This document shows positions 42,801 through 54,487 of a stretch of DNA of 64,000 nt, one piece after another. A program made the translations under genes and the position numbers. The stretch is from Eutreptiella sp. 'Long Island Sound 2002' (Eukaryota > Euglenozoa > Euglenophyceae > Eutreptiales > Eutreptiaceae). Below the pieces are notes generated by a model. That model worked only from the letters and a program-made list of their open reading frames with translations. It searched no databases and had not been told where the DNA came from. The stretch lies in the NCBI GenBank assembly GCA_964036045.1, contig OZ038392.1, positions 25,734,663 to 25,798,662 on the forward strand, given 5' to 3'. The stretch's first letter is position 1. Every line of letters begins with the position of its first letter.

Positions 42801-43436
42801 TCATCGCTACGGATGCTACGGATGCTATGGGTGCTACGCATGCTATGGATGCTACGGGTGATATGGGTACTATCATTGCTATCATTGCTATGGATGCTAC
42901 GGATGCTACGGATGCTATGGGGGCTACGCATGCTATGGGTGCTACCGATGCTATGGGCGGTATGGGTAATATCATTGCTATCAACTCTACGGGTGCTACG
43001 GATGCTATGGGTGCTACACATGCTATGGATGCTACGGGTGGTATGGGTATTATCATTGCTATTATTGCTTTGGATGCTACGGATGCTACGAATGCTATGG
43101 CTGCTGCGGATGCTATTGGTGCTATGGATGCTACGGATGCTATGGGTGCTACAGATGCTATGGATGCTACGTGTGGTATGGGTACTATCATTGCTATCAT
43201 TGCTATGGATGCTACGGATGCTACGGATGCTATGGGTGCTACGGATGCTATGGATGCTATGGATGCTATGGGTGCTACGGGTGGTATGGGTGCTACGGAT
43301 TCTATGGGTGCTACGGATGCTATGGGTGCTATGGATGCTATGGGTACCACGGATGCTACGGATGCTATGGGTGCTACGGATGCTATGGGTGCTATGGGGA
43401 CTATCATTGCTATGGTATGGATGCCATCATTGCCGT
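36816..43436. repeat. Array 1, second block, right of the TIR element
   Basis: About 6.6 kb of GGNTGCTAY words and recurrent cores. Larger blocks recur, for example stretches containing GGATCATACGGGTGGTATGG (near 38005 and 38935), showing segmental duplication within the array. It ends at the same array 1/array 2 junction sequence (GGATGCCATCNTTGCCGTGA) as at 4976. Confidence 0.95.
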
Positions 43437-43439
43437 GAA

Positions 43440-43813
43440 AGCTATGATCCTCAGAGTCCTCATAGTATCCATAGCATTCATAGTTCATATAGTCCTCATA
43501 GTCTTCATAGTCCTTATAGTATCCATAGCATTCATCGTTCATATAGTCTTTATAGTCCTTATAGTCCTTATAGCTCATATAGTATCCATAGTCCTCATAG
43601 TTGTCATAGCACCCATAGTGGCCATAGTAGCCATAGATCATGTAGTCCTCATAGTTGTCATAGCACCCATAGTGGCCATGGTAGCCATAGATCATGTAGT
43701 CCTCATAGTTGTTATAGCGCTCATAGCGGTCATAGTCCTCATAGTCGTCATAGCCCCCATAGCGGCCATAGTAGCCATAGATCATGTAGTCCTCATAGTT
43801 GTTATAGCGCTCA
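43440..43813. repeat. Array 2 fragment, copy B
   Basis: CATAGNNNT words matching the start of the 4995-8830 array. It breaks off abruptly at GCTCATACGGGTGGTATGGG (about 43810), where array 1 words resume. Confidence 0.9.
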
Positions 43814-44657
43814 TACGGGTGGTATGGGTACTATCATTGCTATCATTGCTATGGATGCTACCGATGCTACGGATGCTATGGGTGCTACGCATGCTATGCG
43901 TGCTACGGATGCTACGGATGCTATGGGTGCTACGGATGCTATGGAGGCTACGGGTGGTATGGGTACTATCATTGCCATCATTGCTATGGATGCTACGGAT
44001 GCTACGGATGCTATGGGTGCTACGGATGCTATGGGTGCTACGGATGCTATGGGTGTTTTTGATGCTATGGGTGCTACGGGTGTTATGGGTACTATCATTG
44101 CTATCATTGCTACGGATGCTCTGGGTGCTACGGGTGGTATGGGTGCTACGGATGCTATGGGTGCTACGGGTGGTATGGGTACTATCATTGCTATCATTGC
44201 TATGGATGCTACGGATGCTACGGATGCTATGGGTGCTACGCACGCTATGGGTGCTACGGATGCTACGGATGGTATGGGTGCTACGGATGCTATGGATGCT
44301 ACGGGTGGTATGGGTAATATCATTGCTATCATTGCCATGGATGCTACGGATGCTACAGATGCTATGGGTGCTACGCATGCTATGGGTGCTACGGATGCTA
44401 TGGGCGCTATGGATGCTATGGATGCTACGGGTGGTATGGGTACTATCATTGCTATCATTACTACGGATGCTACAGATGCTATGGGTGCTACGCATGCTAT
44501 GGATGCTACAGGTGGTATGGGTACTATCATTGCTATCATTGCTATGGATGCTACGGATGCTACAGATGCTATGTGTGCTACGGATGCTATGGGTGCTATG
44601 GATGCTACGGATGCTATGGATGCTATGGGTGCTATGGGGACTATCATTGCTATCATA
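43814..44657. repeat. Array 1 block inserted within array 2, copy B
   Basis: About 840 bp of GGNTGCTAY words with the usual cores lie between two array 2 parts. It ends at GCTATCATAGGAGCATAGCA, after which CATAG words resume. Copy A has no such interruption. Confidence 0.9.
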
Positions 44658-44659
44658 GG

Positions 44660-45640
44660 AGCATAGCATGGTCATAGCACCCATAGTGGCCATATTAGCC
44701 ATAGTCCTCATAGTTGTCATAGCGCTCATAGCAGTCATAGTCCTCATAGTGGTCATAGCACCCATAGTGGCCATAGTAGCCATAGTCCTCATACTTGTCA
44801 TAGCGCTCATAGCGGTCATAGTCCTCATAGTTGTCATAGCGCTCATAGTGGCCATAGTAGCCATAGATCATATAGTCCTCATACTTGTAATAGCATCCAT
44901 AGCGGCCATAGTAGCCATAGATCATGTAGTCCTCATAGTTGTCATAGCCCTCATAGCGGTCATAGTCCTCATAGTGGTCATAGCACCCATAGTGGCCATA
45001 GTAGCCATAGTCCTCATAGTTGTCACAGCGCTCATAGCGGTCACAGTCCGCATAGTGATCAAAGCAGCCATAGCGGCCATAGTAGCCATAGATCATATAG
45101 TCCTCATAGTTGTCATAGCATCCATAGCGGCCATAGTAGCCATAGATCATATAGTCCTCATAGTTGTCATAGCGCTCATAGTGGCCATAGTAGCCATAGT
45201 CCTCATAGTTGTCATAGCGCTCATAGCGGTCATAGTCCTCATAGTTGTCATAGCGCTCATAGTGGCCATAGTAGCCATGGATCATATAGTCCTCATAGTT
45301 GTCATAGCGCTCATAGTGGCCATAGTAGCCATAGATCATATAGTCCTCATAGTTTTCATAGCGCTCATAGCGGTCATAGTCCTCATAGTTGTCATAGCAC
45401 CCATAGCGGCCATAGTAGAAATAGATCATATAGTCCTCATAGTTGTCATAGCATCCATAGCGGCCATAGTAGCCATAGATCATATAGTCCTCATAGTTGT
45501 CATGACACCCATAGTGGCCAGAGTAGCCATAGATCATATAGTCCTCATAGTTGTCATAGCACCCATAGAGGCCATAGTAGCCATAGATCATATAGTCCTC
45601 ATAGTTGTCATAGCACCCATAGCATTCATAGTTCCGATAG
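44660..45640. repeat. Array 2 remainder, copy B
   Basis: CATAGNNNT words that lead into the same unique flank as at 8830. The array 2 total is about 1.35 kb here against 3.8 kb in copy A. Confidence 0.9.
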
Positions 45641-46439
45641 CATTTATACTTTTTATAGTAGCCATGATTTCATATGAAGTAGTCCCTATGGTACATATTG
45701 GTATCATGCGTAGCCCCGAAAGCCCCCGTTCTTTTTGCTAGCAGCCTTCTGCTTGTCTTGGTTGGTATGCCTGATCGTAGTGCAGATAGTCCATTGGTCA
45801 TCAATCAACAGTGTTTTCTTAGCACGCAGCCCGAGCTGGATAGCATGCATGCAGACACTCTGCAGACACTAGTCTACAGAGCCTTTGTTCTGCCCATGCA
45901 GAGGCTTTTTCTGAGAAAAAAAAGTGACCCTGAAGTTTGAAGCTTTTTCGTTTCTGCGCACAAAAGCTAGATGATTCGCTTGTGTGAGAGTTGAAGCTTC
46001 TTGCGAGTGTGTTGCATAAGCAATGCGGAGCTGGTACTGCCTCTCTGACCCTGCCCCGCAATCAGCGAATAATTCTTTGCATCGGGTCGCAGCCGCTACT
46101 GCAACAAGCTACTCTCAGATTTGGTGCGTGATTGCATGTGGCATCCACGGTTGGATACGCTTCTTTTCCGTAAGATCCATTGCAAGTTACATCTCCTCCT
46201 CATGCAGTCAATCCACAGAAAAGCCATCGGATACATTTTGCGAAGGGAGGCGGTGTGATTGCTGCAATTTTTTTGCATTTTGCCGACGGATGACCACCAT
46301 GCTCTCCGCACATGCATTCGGGCATCCCAAGGGAGTTATGCATCAGTGGCCGTCTGTTGAGTGGTGCGCCGATGGATTCACCACCAGAGGTGAGGGACCA
46401 CTAGCTTGCCTAGTCGTGTTTGGTCTCTTGCGTGTCTCT
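45641..46439. other. Duplicated flank of array 2, copy B
   Basis: Nearly identical to 8831-9634, with point differences and small indels. No gene is supported. Confidence 0.6.
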
Positions 46440-46482
46440 GTCAGTCAGTTATTGGCCCGACTGACTGACCGACCGACCAGGT
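46440..46482 (+). repeat. Left inverted repeat of helicase module, copy B
   Basis: The GTCAGTCAGT/ACTGACTGAC stem and GACC units are conserved from 9635-9674, with a slightly different loop. Confidence 0.55.
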
Positions 46483-46493
46483 GCTGATTGTGA

Positions 46494-49400
46494 TCAGGGG
46501 TTCAAATAACCCATGAGCTTCCCGGGTCTAATCTGGTAGGTACATAACCCGTCTTTCGTCTTTGAACCAGGGGCCAAAAATCCCTTTATCTTCTTCAGTG
46601 GTGACACGTCTGACTGGAAACTATTTCTGAGGAAGTCAGCTTTGCTGTGCCGTTTTTTTTTCTGTAGCCCTTTCCTTTCAACCCAATTGTTGAAGTGTTT
46701 GAATAAAGCATCCACTGTGATGGTGTGTGTTTCTGGCCCGTTTTCTGGGTCCCATAGCTTCCCAATTGAGGATTCGGGTTTGTCACCTGAGTCGATCCAC
46801 TCCGTTGTAGCAAAGGTTGCGAAAAACTGCCACTCCAGAGTTTGGCTGCTTGCCTCGGCGGCCAGCATGGCTTTTGACTTTTGTGGCTTAGAAGGGTTGA
46901 AGTTTTGAAGGTTGTAGGACATGAAGAAGCACCGGATTTCGCACAGCCGTTCATCGTTGAATTCCCCAGGTTTAATCCCCCATTTCCCATTCTCTCCATA
47001 CAGTGCGAGCAGTTTGTCAACAAACTCCTTATTGCGATCCGGGTCCATTTCTGCACTCCAGTATGGGCCCACTGTTTCGAAGAAATATCTCTGTTGGCCT
47101 GGTTTCAAGCACCTCCATCCAACCGGAGGATCATTTGAGGTGCAAATGATGTGTGTATGATTCATCGGTTCGGTGACATCTCTGTACTATTTGTTCAGGA
47201 CAACCGTATGACTCGTGCAAAGGTTCCTTAGTTGTGCATTGTTGAGAGAATTGGGATCGACGTCATCCATGATGATGAGTACATTTTTGGGCCCTTCTGT
47301 GAACCCATCTTCGCACAGTATGCGCTTGACACGCGCGTTGGCGGTGGACAGATCCGATCCTATCAAACATTGTAGAATGGATGTCAACACGTTTTTCCCA
47401 CAACCCCCGATGTCAGAATGCAGCAGAATGTAGCTCTGCGGTCTTCGACTTGGGTACTGCATCATGAATGCATTCCATCCTATCAGCGATTCTCTCTTAC
47501 TCGAGGCTCTGGGATGAGCTTGCTAAGAAATTCGGAGAAGAATTCCACACCCTCCCGTTGGCGAAGCCTTTCGTTCGTTAATTCTGCGAGCTTGGGAAAG
47601 TGCTTGCTGAATTCGAAAGCAAAACCGCTGCGAATGCTGTATTGCCACATCACACAGGTTTCTTTTTTTCGGGCTAGAGGAGTGCGGCGGCGATGGTTGT
47701 CGTAGTCAGGGAAGGACTCATTAAGTTGCACTTTGCGTGGTCTTTCAATGTGGCGGTCGGTTGAGGAGTACGTCCTGCTTAACCATTTGATAATTTCAGA
47801 CCTACCCCTTCCATGATGACAATCTCCTCCTTGGACCGTAGCACATATGTGCCGGCTGCACAAATTTCCAGGAATGGTTTCTTTGCATCAACTGGAGATG
47901 CCAACTGGTAGTACACGCTGGCCCATAACGATGCTTTCTCCCCCAGTGAAACCTCATCACTGGATGTCTTCTCCATGAGCCTCCCGCTTTGACCCACGGG
48001 CTCTAGCCCATCATCCACGATAGATTCTTTGTTTGTAATGGGATTTTCTTCGTCCCACCTTAGATTTTCCTCTAGCTCTTTCAAACTTCCTTGGTCCCAT
48101 CTTTGATACACCCGTTTCATGCACTCTGCAAACGTGATTGGCTTCTCTCTTCGCTGGCCATTAGGTTTATACTCCCTCTCCCGTTGGCTAAGCTTTTCGT
48201 AGACCAAGCGGTACACGAGGTCACACCTCATGAGGTACTTTGATCGGTTGCGGGGCTGTGGTGTGTCTCTGCTTTGGATGTCCTGAAGTATGTCCGAAAC
48301 TCGATCGTCTGCCTCCGGTTGTGGATGTGTCTTTGCTTTTATGCACGACTGGAGTAAGCTTTTGCTTTTCCAGTTTATATATTGTTCGCACTGCTTTAAC
48401 CAGTCATCGCATGCGTCAATAGTTCCAAGAATGGCAAGTCCTGATTGGTCCAATGGAATCCCGGAGGGGATTTGGCTTTTGTTGTCCTGACACTTGGCAT
48501 TGAAGTTGTCGATGTGGTGCCTGAAGAAGTCGCGGGCCCACATCAGTTGGCGGGTCTGGTACATTCGCAGTACGTAGGACAACGTCTTTCCTTTGGGGTT
48601 GTCCCATTCACTGTATCCTGTGTAATTTTTCGACCTGGTGATCTTTTCGTTCGTCTGCGGGTGATTCGAACTGCCACGTCCAGTCTTTAGGCCCTTGTCT
48701 TTCAGCTGGCTAAGCTCTTTTTGGGCAAATGGGTAGATTTCATGGAGCAGTTGGCCATCCTCTCCTCCATCGGGGGGATGCCTCATGCAACGTTCCTCCA
48801 AGCGTTTCCAACGGGTGTCACAGTCATCCCAGATTGCGCTCAGGTTTTCGCAATCAATGAGTGGTTTTTGCTTTTGGTATATTTGCAAGTCTAAGAGTGC
48901 CTCGACCAGAGTCCGATCGACGCGGAAGGACGCCATCTCCTCTGCATTTTTGTCCATTTTGTTTTCGCGCAGTGGGTACAATTTTCGAAGTTCCAAGAAG
49001 GATTTCATGCATTTCCAGTTTTTGATGCGTTGTTTCAGATTTGTTATGGTTGCTTGTATCATGGATTTGTGTTGGTATGTATATAGGTGTAGGGCGCGGA
49101 AGTCCTCTTCTTTCCTGTCTTGGGTAGTGTTGTAAAGGTGTGCTTTTGCCAGTTGGTCAAGGATCCGGTGGTGGCTAGCCTCGAAGATTACGTTGGTGGA
49201 TTCCGGCCACAGCAAGCCTCGTAGCGGCACTGGCATTTGCTGACCGGACACACCCATCATTGGTCCCAGTAGTATGCCACCATCAGTCCTAGGGACTCGA
49301 TATTGCACTTCCACCGTTCCCTCGGGGGTCAACCTGTGAAGTAGTTTGGACACTTTGTACTGCCACCTGAACTCCCACCCTGTGTTGTCCCCGGGCTCGA

Positions 49401-49626
49401 GTGACGTGTCCCGGAGTGTGTCTTCTTACCATTCGTTTGCTTGAAATGTGGTCATGATTTGCACACCATGCTTGGGTACATCCCCAGCTTTGTAGACGGG
49501 CAGGCGACGCAACTCGGTAGCCTTGCACAAGTTCTTGAGATTTCCAGTTTCGAGAATCTGCTCAACCTGACTAAACTTCTCCCGTGGTGTGCTGGCAGCA
49601 ATGGCGTTGAAATCTATCGTTGGCAT
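46494..49626 (-). pseudogene. Primase-helicase (DUF5906/D5-like), broken, copy B
   Basis: Second copy of the gene at 9691-12672, from an ATG at 49626 to a TGA just after GYLNP. It keeps the Walker A (GCGKN), IIMDDVDP and CTSND motifs. It also retains about 147 bp near the 3' end that copy A lacks, encoding a basic segment with WVERKGLQKKKRHSKADF. It has its own lesions: TAA near 49428 (AAA in copy A), a 1-nt loss near 47805, a 2-nt gain near 47490 and TAG near 47187 (AAA in copy A). No lesion is shared with copy A, so both decayed independently after the duplication, or one was alive at the time. Confidence 0.75.
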
Positions 49627-49738
49627 GCTCCTGCTTGGACGCTCGTGTTTCTTTGTATCTTTTATTTACCCCCCGCCCCCGGTTCTTAGATACCCCCCCA
49701 CTCTTAAATACCCCCATGCATTCGTGTTTTTGTGTAAG

Positions 49739-50467
49739 ATGTACTGCACGATGCATCCTAGTGACAATTGCAGCCTTGTTGTTGTCGTAGACCAATGGGT
49801 CTATCCACTTGTCCTAGGCCACAGTGGCAGTACGGTGGCTGATGCGTTTGGTCCCCCTTTCGCTATCCCTACCGGTGAGTCATCTACCGGAAGTCTGTAG
49901 GTGTGCAAGATGGTAGACAACATGCTTGTGCCATTTTCCGATCCTCCTGCCAACGCATGGTGGGATCGTCTCATCCTATGGGCTCATCACCATGCAGCAG
50001 AGGAACGTGGCACGCGGAGGCTCATTCCCGGTGAGTCCCTTGTGAGTGTTGCGTCGGAAGCCATGCGAAGGTGGCAAGAATCCACGGACGCGACCGAACG
50101 AGCAGGATTCTTCGCCAACCTCACTCGGTTCTCGATCCTGGAACACCTGGGGGATCGACCTCACCGTTGCTACCGACTACACCGCCGGATACTTTCGTCG
50201 ATGTGGGATGCGGCTAAACTCAGAGCACCCTGTCTGTTTGCACCTCTTGGTTCTGGTGCCGCTACCTGTTGGGCACACGAACCCTTCAACCTGGGCAAGC
50301 CCACTTTGCGAGGGCCGAAGGGATGCTCACCCATGCTCATGTGGGGTGAATTGTTCGACGAGTGGCGAGATAAGATGAGACGGGGAGCCATGACCCGGCC
50401 AAGACCCGAGAATCCGGATCATCATCCATGGCGGCATAGCATGTTGGCCATGGTGGGACTACAACCA
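49739..50467 (+). pseudogene. 5' half of the divergent unknown gene, copy B
   Basis: Corresponds to 12785-13513. A TAG at 49898-49900 replaces a sense codon of copy A, after which the frame is open again to the inversion point. At about 50468 the sequence switches to the reverse complement of copy A's 15912, so the natural 3' half is lost from this strand. Confidence 0.65.
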
Positions 50468-50565
50468 TTTTTCCACATCCCTAGGGGGCTTGATAGCGGG
50501 CTCCAACCCCTGTGCAGTGTTGGGCTACAGGATTCTACGCCAGAATGCTTGCCTCTTCGAATCCT

Positions 50566-50715
50566 GGTGAAGTAGGTGAAAGTGGTGAAAGTGGTGAAAT
50601 GGGTGAAATGGGTGAAATCCGGTTACATAGGTGAATCCAGGGAACTGGGTGAACATGCTTGCCTGTTCCAACCTTGGTGAAGTTAGTGAAAGTGGTGAAA
50701 GTGGTGAAATTGGCT
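50566..50715. repeat. 9-bp GGTGAAAGT-type microsatellite, copy B
   Basis: Reverse complement of the 15646-15835 repeat, at the left end of the inverted segment. Confidence 0.75.
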
Positions 50716-51304
50716 GATAACGTTGAGGGAGTGGAAGTTCACTCTTTTCACCTGCTTCACCCACTTCATTGATTTCACATGTGCCTCCCACCTGCTCGGT
50801 GTTGACAGTACCGGTGGCATTGGCTTAAAGTACACACCAAAGCAATCATATATCAGTACACACGCAACACATCACACACCAAAGTTATCTGTTGCACCAG
50901 CATGAGCTGCCGGTAGACCAACATAGTACACACACCACCTCTCCGCTTCATTGATTCAACCACTTCTCCTGCTTCACCAATTTCATCTGTTGCTAAAACG
51001 TTCACAGCCCCTCTGGACGTCACAAAATCAGTGTCGCTCAAATCAAGCCTCACAATGGACCACTTCACCGAATTCACCTACTTCATCATTTCCCCCGTGC
51101 TCCCACTGGTCGGGTAAGCAAACCGAACTGGCTTGAGGCTGCCCCCGCGGTGCCAAGCTCATTCTCCATACACCCCAAGGAAATGATTTTTAACAGCATG
51201 ACCTACTTGTAGAACAGCAATTCTACAGGAATGCTGTGACTGGTGTCGCACCATTGCGCCCACAGAAACAAAAATAGACCAGACATCAGCAAGGCCATCA
51301 GCTC

Positions 51305-51613
51305 GTGATTTCTAAAAAGCTTCTTCTCGCAGAATTGTCAAGTGGCCTCCTCCCGGATTTCGAGAACAGCTGGAATCGATTTGGGAGTACCCTGGATTTT
51401 TCCGTGCTGAATGTTACCTGGTTGGGAGTACACAACACTACAGGAAGAGGAAGCGGCAACAACCACCCATTGCAGAAAGTGCACAAGAGGGCACTGCACA
51501 CCATCACTGCAAATGAGGACTGTTACACTACTTCACCCAATTTACTAATTTCAGATGCGTCAACAATGTTGTTTAACGCTCGGAGACCAGTGGTGCTCAT
51601 GACCCTTCATTGA
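51305..51613 (+). CDS. Possible small protein, 102 codons, copy B
   Basis: Counterpart of 14763-15071, open over the same length with scattered residue changes. The family is not recognised and it may be non-coding. Confidence 0.2.
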   Translation: MISKKLLLAELSSGLLPDFENSWNRFGSTLDFSVLNVTWLGVHNTTGRGSGNNHPLQKVHKRALHTITANEDCYTTSPNLLISDASTMLFNARRPVVLMTLH

Positions 51614-51619
51614 GTCTAA

Positions 51620-51660
51620 ACTGACTGATTGACCGACCGACCGACCGACCAACCAACCGA
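51620..51660 (+). repeat. Right inverted repeat of helicase module, copy B (inverted)
   Basis: ACTGACTGATTGACCGACC and further GACC units. It is in the same orientation as the left repeat at 46440 because it was carried by the inversion, so in copy B the two form direct rather than inverted repeats. Confidence 0.55.
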
Positions 51661-51827
51661 CTGCCCTGCAAATCTATTTGCCAACGCACTTACCAGCCTG
51701 CCAACTCTCCAACCTACTGCACAACTACACTAAACGCTTGATTGGTGTGCACGTTGTCATGCAGCCAGTCAAGCAGTCCCACGTGTGCATCCATTAATGT
51801 GTGCAATGTCAATGAGGGCCCCGCAAA

Positions 51828-52855
51828 CTAGTTTGGCTGTAGAGCTTGCAAACTTGTCAGTTGAGGGCTAACAAAGTCTCCCGACCCAAGATGGTGCGAT
51901 ACAAGCTCTTACCATAGTGCATCCGGTGGCGAATCAGTCGGCCCACCATGCTGCAGGGCCCACTGCTTCATCCCCAACTCACAATCCTCCTTTGGATCGC
52001 CGCTGCTCTCGTGCTCGCTGCATGGACAGACGGCATGGGCTTCATCCATGGGCAGTGCGTCCCAGAAGCCACCCAGAAGGCCGGGGATCCAGTAGTCGAT
52101 GTATTTCAACACCCCAGAACGCAGCAAACGCAACCCCTCCTTCGTGGGCATGTCCGAGCATGCCCGTTCTGTTCCGCCGGACTCCGACATTGGCACAATG
52201 TGGCATGAGCGTGAGGCGGTACACTTCACCCCTCTGGAAAACACATGGGATTGCATTGGACACCTCCACCACATTGATTGGTGTTTGTACATTCACCCCG
52301 CGTCCCTGCAGCTTGTGCTTCAATTTCCGGTACACCATTCCCATACCCGTCTCCGGGATGATATGCTGGGTATGCTGTGCCGGTAGGTAACCGCCCGCTG
52401 TTTGTGGTGGTTCGGTTTCATCGACGTGCTCCGCGTCCCGGAGTGCGTTTCAGAGCAGTCACCACCATGCGCTGATGCCAAATTGATCCCTTGCATGCGC
52501 AACGTCCAGGTACACGTGCCCCACGGAAATAGACAAGACTGTCTGCAGCATTTCCAGAAGGACACCTGGCTCAAGCAAACTGGCACCCTGGATCCAAGTG
52601 CCAGTTGTACTCTGGTTTGGCCACTTTGCCCGCGGTTGCCGTTGCCAGCGGATGACGCGGCGACCGCCACCCAACACGTTTGCCCATACTGCGGCGGTGC
52701 TATTGTATTTGGCACCAGGGAGGAGAACCGTCACACCACTCGGAATGATCGGACTGTGAAGGCTTAGACCCAGTGGTTGGCGGACTAGGCGTAGGATAAT
52801 CCTGCCTATGTGTTGGCGGAACAGCTCCAAAATGGCGCATACGGGTATGGCAAGC
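51828..52855 (-). pseudogene. 3' half of the divergent unknown gene, copy B
   Basis: Corresponds to 13514-14548, on the minus strand after inversion. It has a CGA-to-TGA change near 52459 and a 17-bp deletion near 52190. At the position of copy A's TAA (14087) it has CAA. It ends with the same TAG after SVQALQPN-type sequence. Confidence 0.65.
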
Positions 52856-52964
52856 TCCTCCGCGTGTGGGGGGGCAGGGGGGAGGAAAAGCAGCTCGTAT
52901 GACAGGACTGTTGTTTTGTTGTTTACAGGTGGCAAAAACCTTTTTTTCACCGGTGAAACGGGAA

Positions 52965-53180
52965 ACGCTGTCAGTTCGGAAACGGTTTGATCTGGGAAAC
53001 TTTCTGCACTGGACACGGGAAACTCGGTCAGCTCGGAAACGGTCCAATCTGGGAAATTTTCTGCACTGGACGCGGGAAACTCGGTCAGTCCGGAAACGGT
53101 TCGATCTGGGAAATTTTCTGCACTGGACACGGGAAACCCGGTCAATTCGGAAACGGTCCAATCTGGAGATCGTTCGTTGA
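52965..53180. repeat. 57-bp tandem repeat, array I, copy B
   Basis: Same 57-bp units and alternation as 15990-16225, with substitutions in several units and the same GTTCGTTGAAAATCATTC end. Confidence 0.9.
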
Positions 53181-53605
53181 AAATCATTCAAGGTCATTGA
53201 TTGAAAATCATTCAACTGAGTTCACCCGCGGGCAACAAGTGCGATTTGCCTGTTTGCCCCCCCAGTGAGGGTTGTGATGCTGAAACCCCACGTCGGGAGG
53301 GATTGACAAGCACCGCTGGCATCTTTCTTGGGGGGCGGGGGTCGGCACAGAGAGCGCTTTTATGTTTGTCTGCAGAAGAAGCATTGGAGCCCACCTGCAG
53401 CTGAACCACCGATGAAGCCCATGCCCTCTGTCCATGCATGGTTGCGTTCATGAATTCCCTCAGTGTGATCAGCGGAGCACATGTGGACCCCCAACCGGGT
53501 TTTCAGCCGGAATGTGGCATCCCACCATGCCCCTCGGGGGGAGGGTCATCAATGGTTTGCAGGAGGGATAGAGTTGACCATTGACGCAACCTGTGTGGCT
53601 TTCAA

Positions 53606-54256
53606 ATGTTACTGGGTCTACCCGACTCTCCTCTGTCCATCGTCTCCTGCAGCCTGATATATGGTGCAGGACCTTTGGGGGTTTTTGTTGCTGCACGATT
53701 GGTTTGTCGTAACTGCTCTGCGCAGGAAATCTTGGACACAAAAGCCCTACCCACCGAACCAACCAATGCCAGATCCTATCTCTGCATCGACCAGTGCCCA
53801 ACACGTGCTACTGAGGATCAGTTTGAGCTTCGTATGTGTCTAAATGGCAAGCGCCTCAGAGACGAAGCATACGAGGAGAGACGGCCACCATTTGTGTCAG
53901 AGGGTTCTCCCTCTCCTGCTCTCTCCCCCCAATCCTTCTTAAATGGCCCTATCTGGACAGGCTGGCTGATCCACAATACTTCTCCAGGACAGATCTACAA
54001 TTTTCTGCACTGGACAGGGGAAACTCGGTCAGTTCAGAAACAGTCCAATCAGGGAACTTTTCCACACTGGACAGGGGAAACTCGGTCAGTTCAGAAATGG
54101 TCCAATCCGGGAAATTTTATGCACTGGACAGGGGAAACTCGGTCAGTTCGGGAATCGGTCCGATTTTGGAAATGTTTTGCACTGGTCAGGGGAGACTCGG
54201 TCAATTCGGAAATGGTCCAATCTGGGAATCGTTCGTTGAAAATCATTCAAGGTTGA
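53606..54256 (+). CDS. Candidate Cys-motif reading, copy B
   Basis: Open frame of 216 codons containing VCRNCSAQEILDTKAL and YLCIDQCPTRATED, as at 16715-17020, and running on into the 57-bp array II. It starts upstream of the copy A frame because of substitutions. A function is not assigned. Confidence 0.3.
   Translation: MLLGLPDSPLSIVSCSLIYGAGPLGVFVAARLVCRNCSAQEILDTKALPTEPTNARSYLCIDQCPTRATEDQFELRMCLNGKRLRDEAYEERRPPFVSEGSPSPALSPQSFLNGPIWTGWLIHNTSPGQIYNFLHWTGETRSVQKQSNQGTFPHWTGETRSVQKWSNPGNFMHWTGETRSVRESVRFWKCFALVRGDSVNSEMVQSGNRSLKIIQG
53995..54245. repeat. 57-bp tandem repeat, array II, copy B
   Basis: Units matching 17044-17285, more diverged between units than in copy A, with the same terminal sequence. 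Confidence 0.9.
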
Positions 54257-54487
54257 TAAAATTGCAGTTTTTGGGGAATACATAATCGCTGCCTGTGGGT
54301 CTCATCCTGCACTGGTTCTGGTGGTGTACCAAACAGGGGGGTGAAAGGTGATTATTCGATGGCACGGAGCAGCAAGGCTGGTCACAGGGAATTCCGGTGA
54401 TATGAAGGGTGTAGGGGCTGTGGCTGCTGTCAACTGCAATTGTTTGTGTATGGACTGTGTGTGCGGTATCTTTTAGCCATTTAGTGT

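Larger units (their letters stand above)
50468..52859 (-). other. 2.4-kb segment inverted relative to copy A
   Basis: The segment is the reverse complement of 13514-15912. The flanks are collinear with copy A on both sides: GGTGGGACTACAACCA on the left and CCGCGTGTGGGGGGGCAGG on the right. Only a few bases differ at the junctions. ACAA and TTGT near the two ends in copy A are the only evident microhomology. Copy A carries the uninterrupted gene, so its orientation is probably ancestral. Confidence 0.85.
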
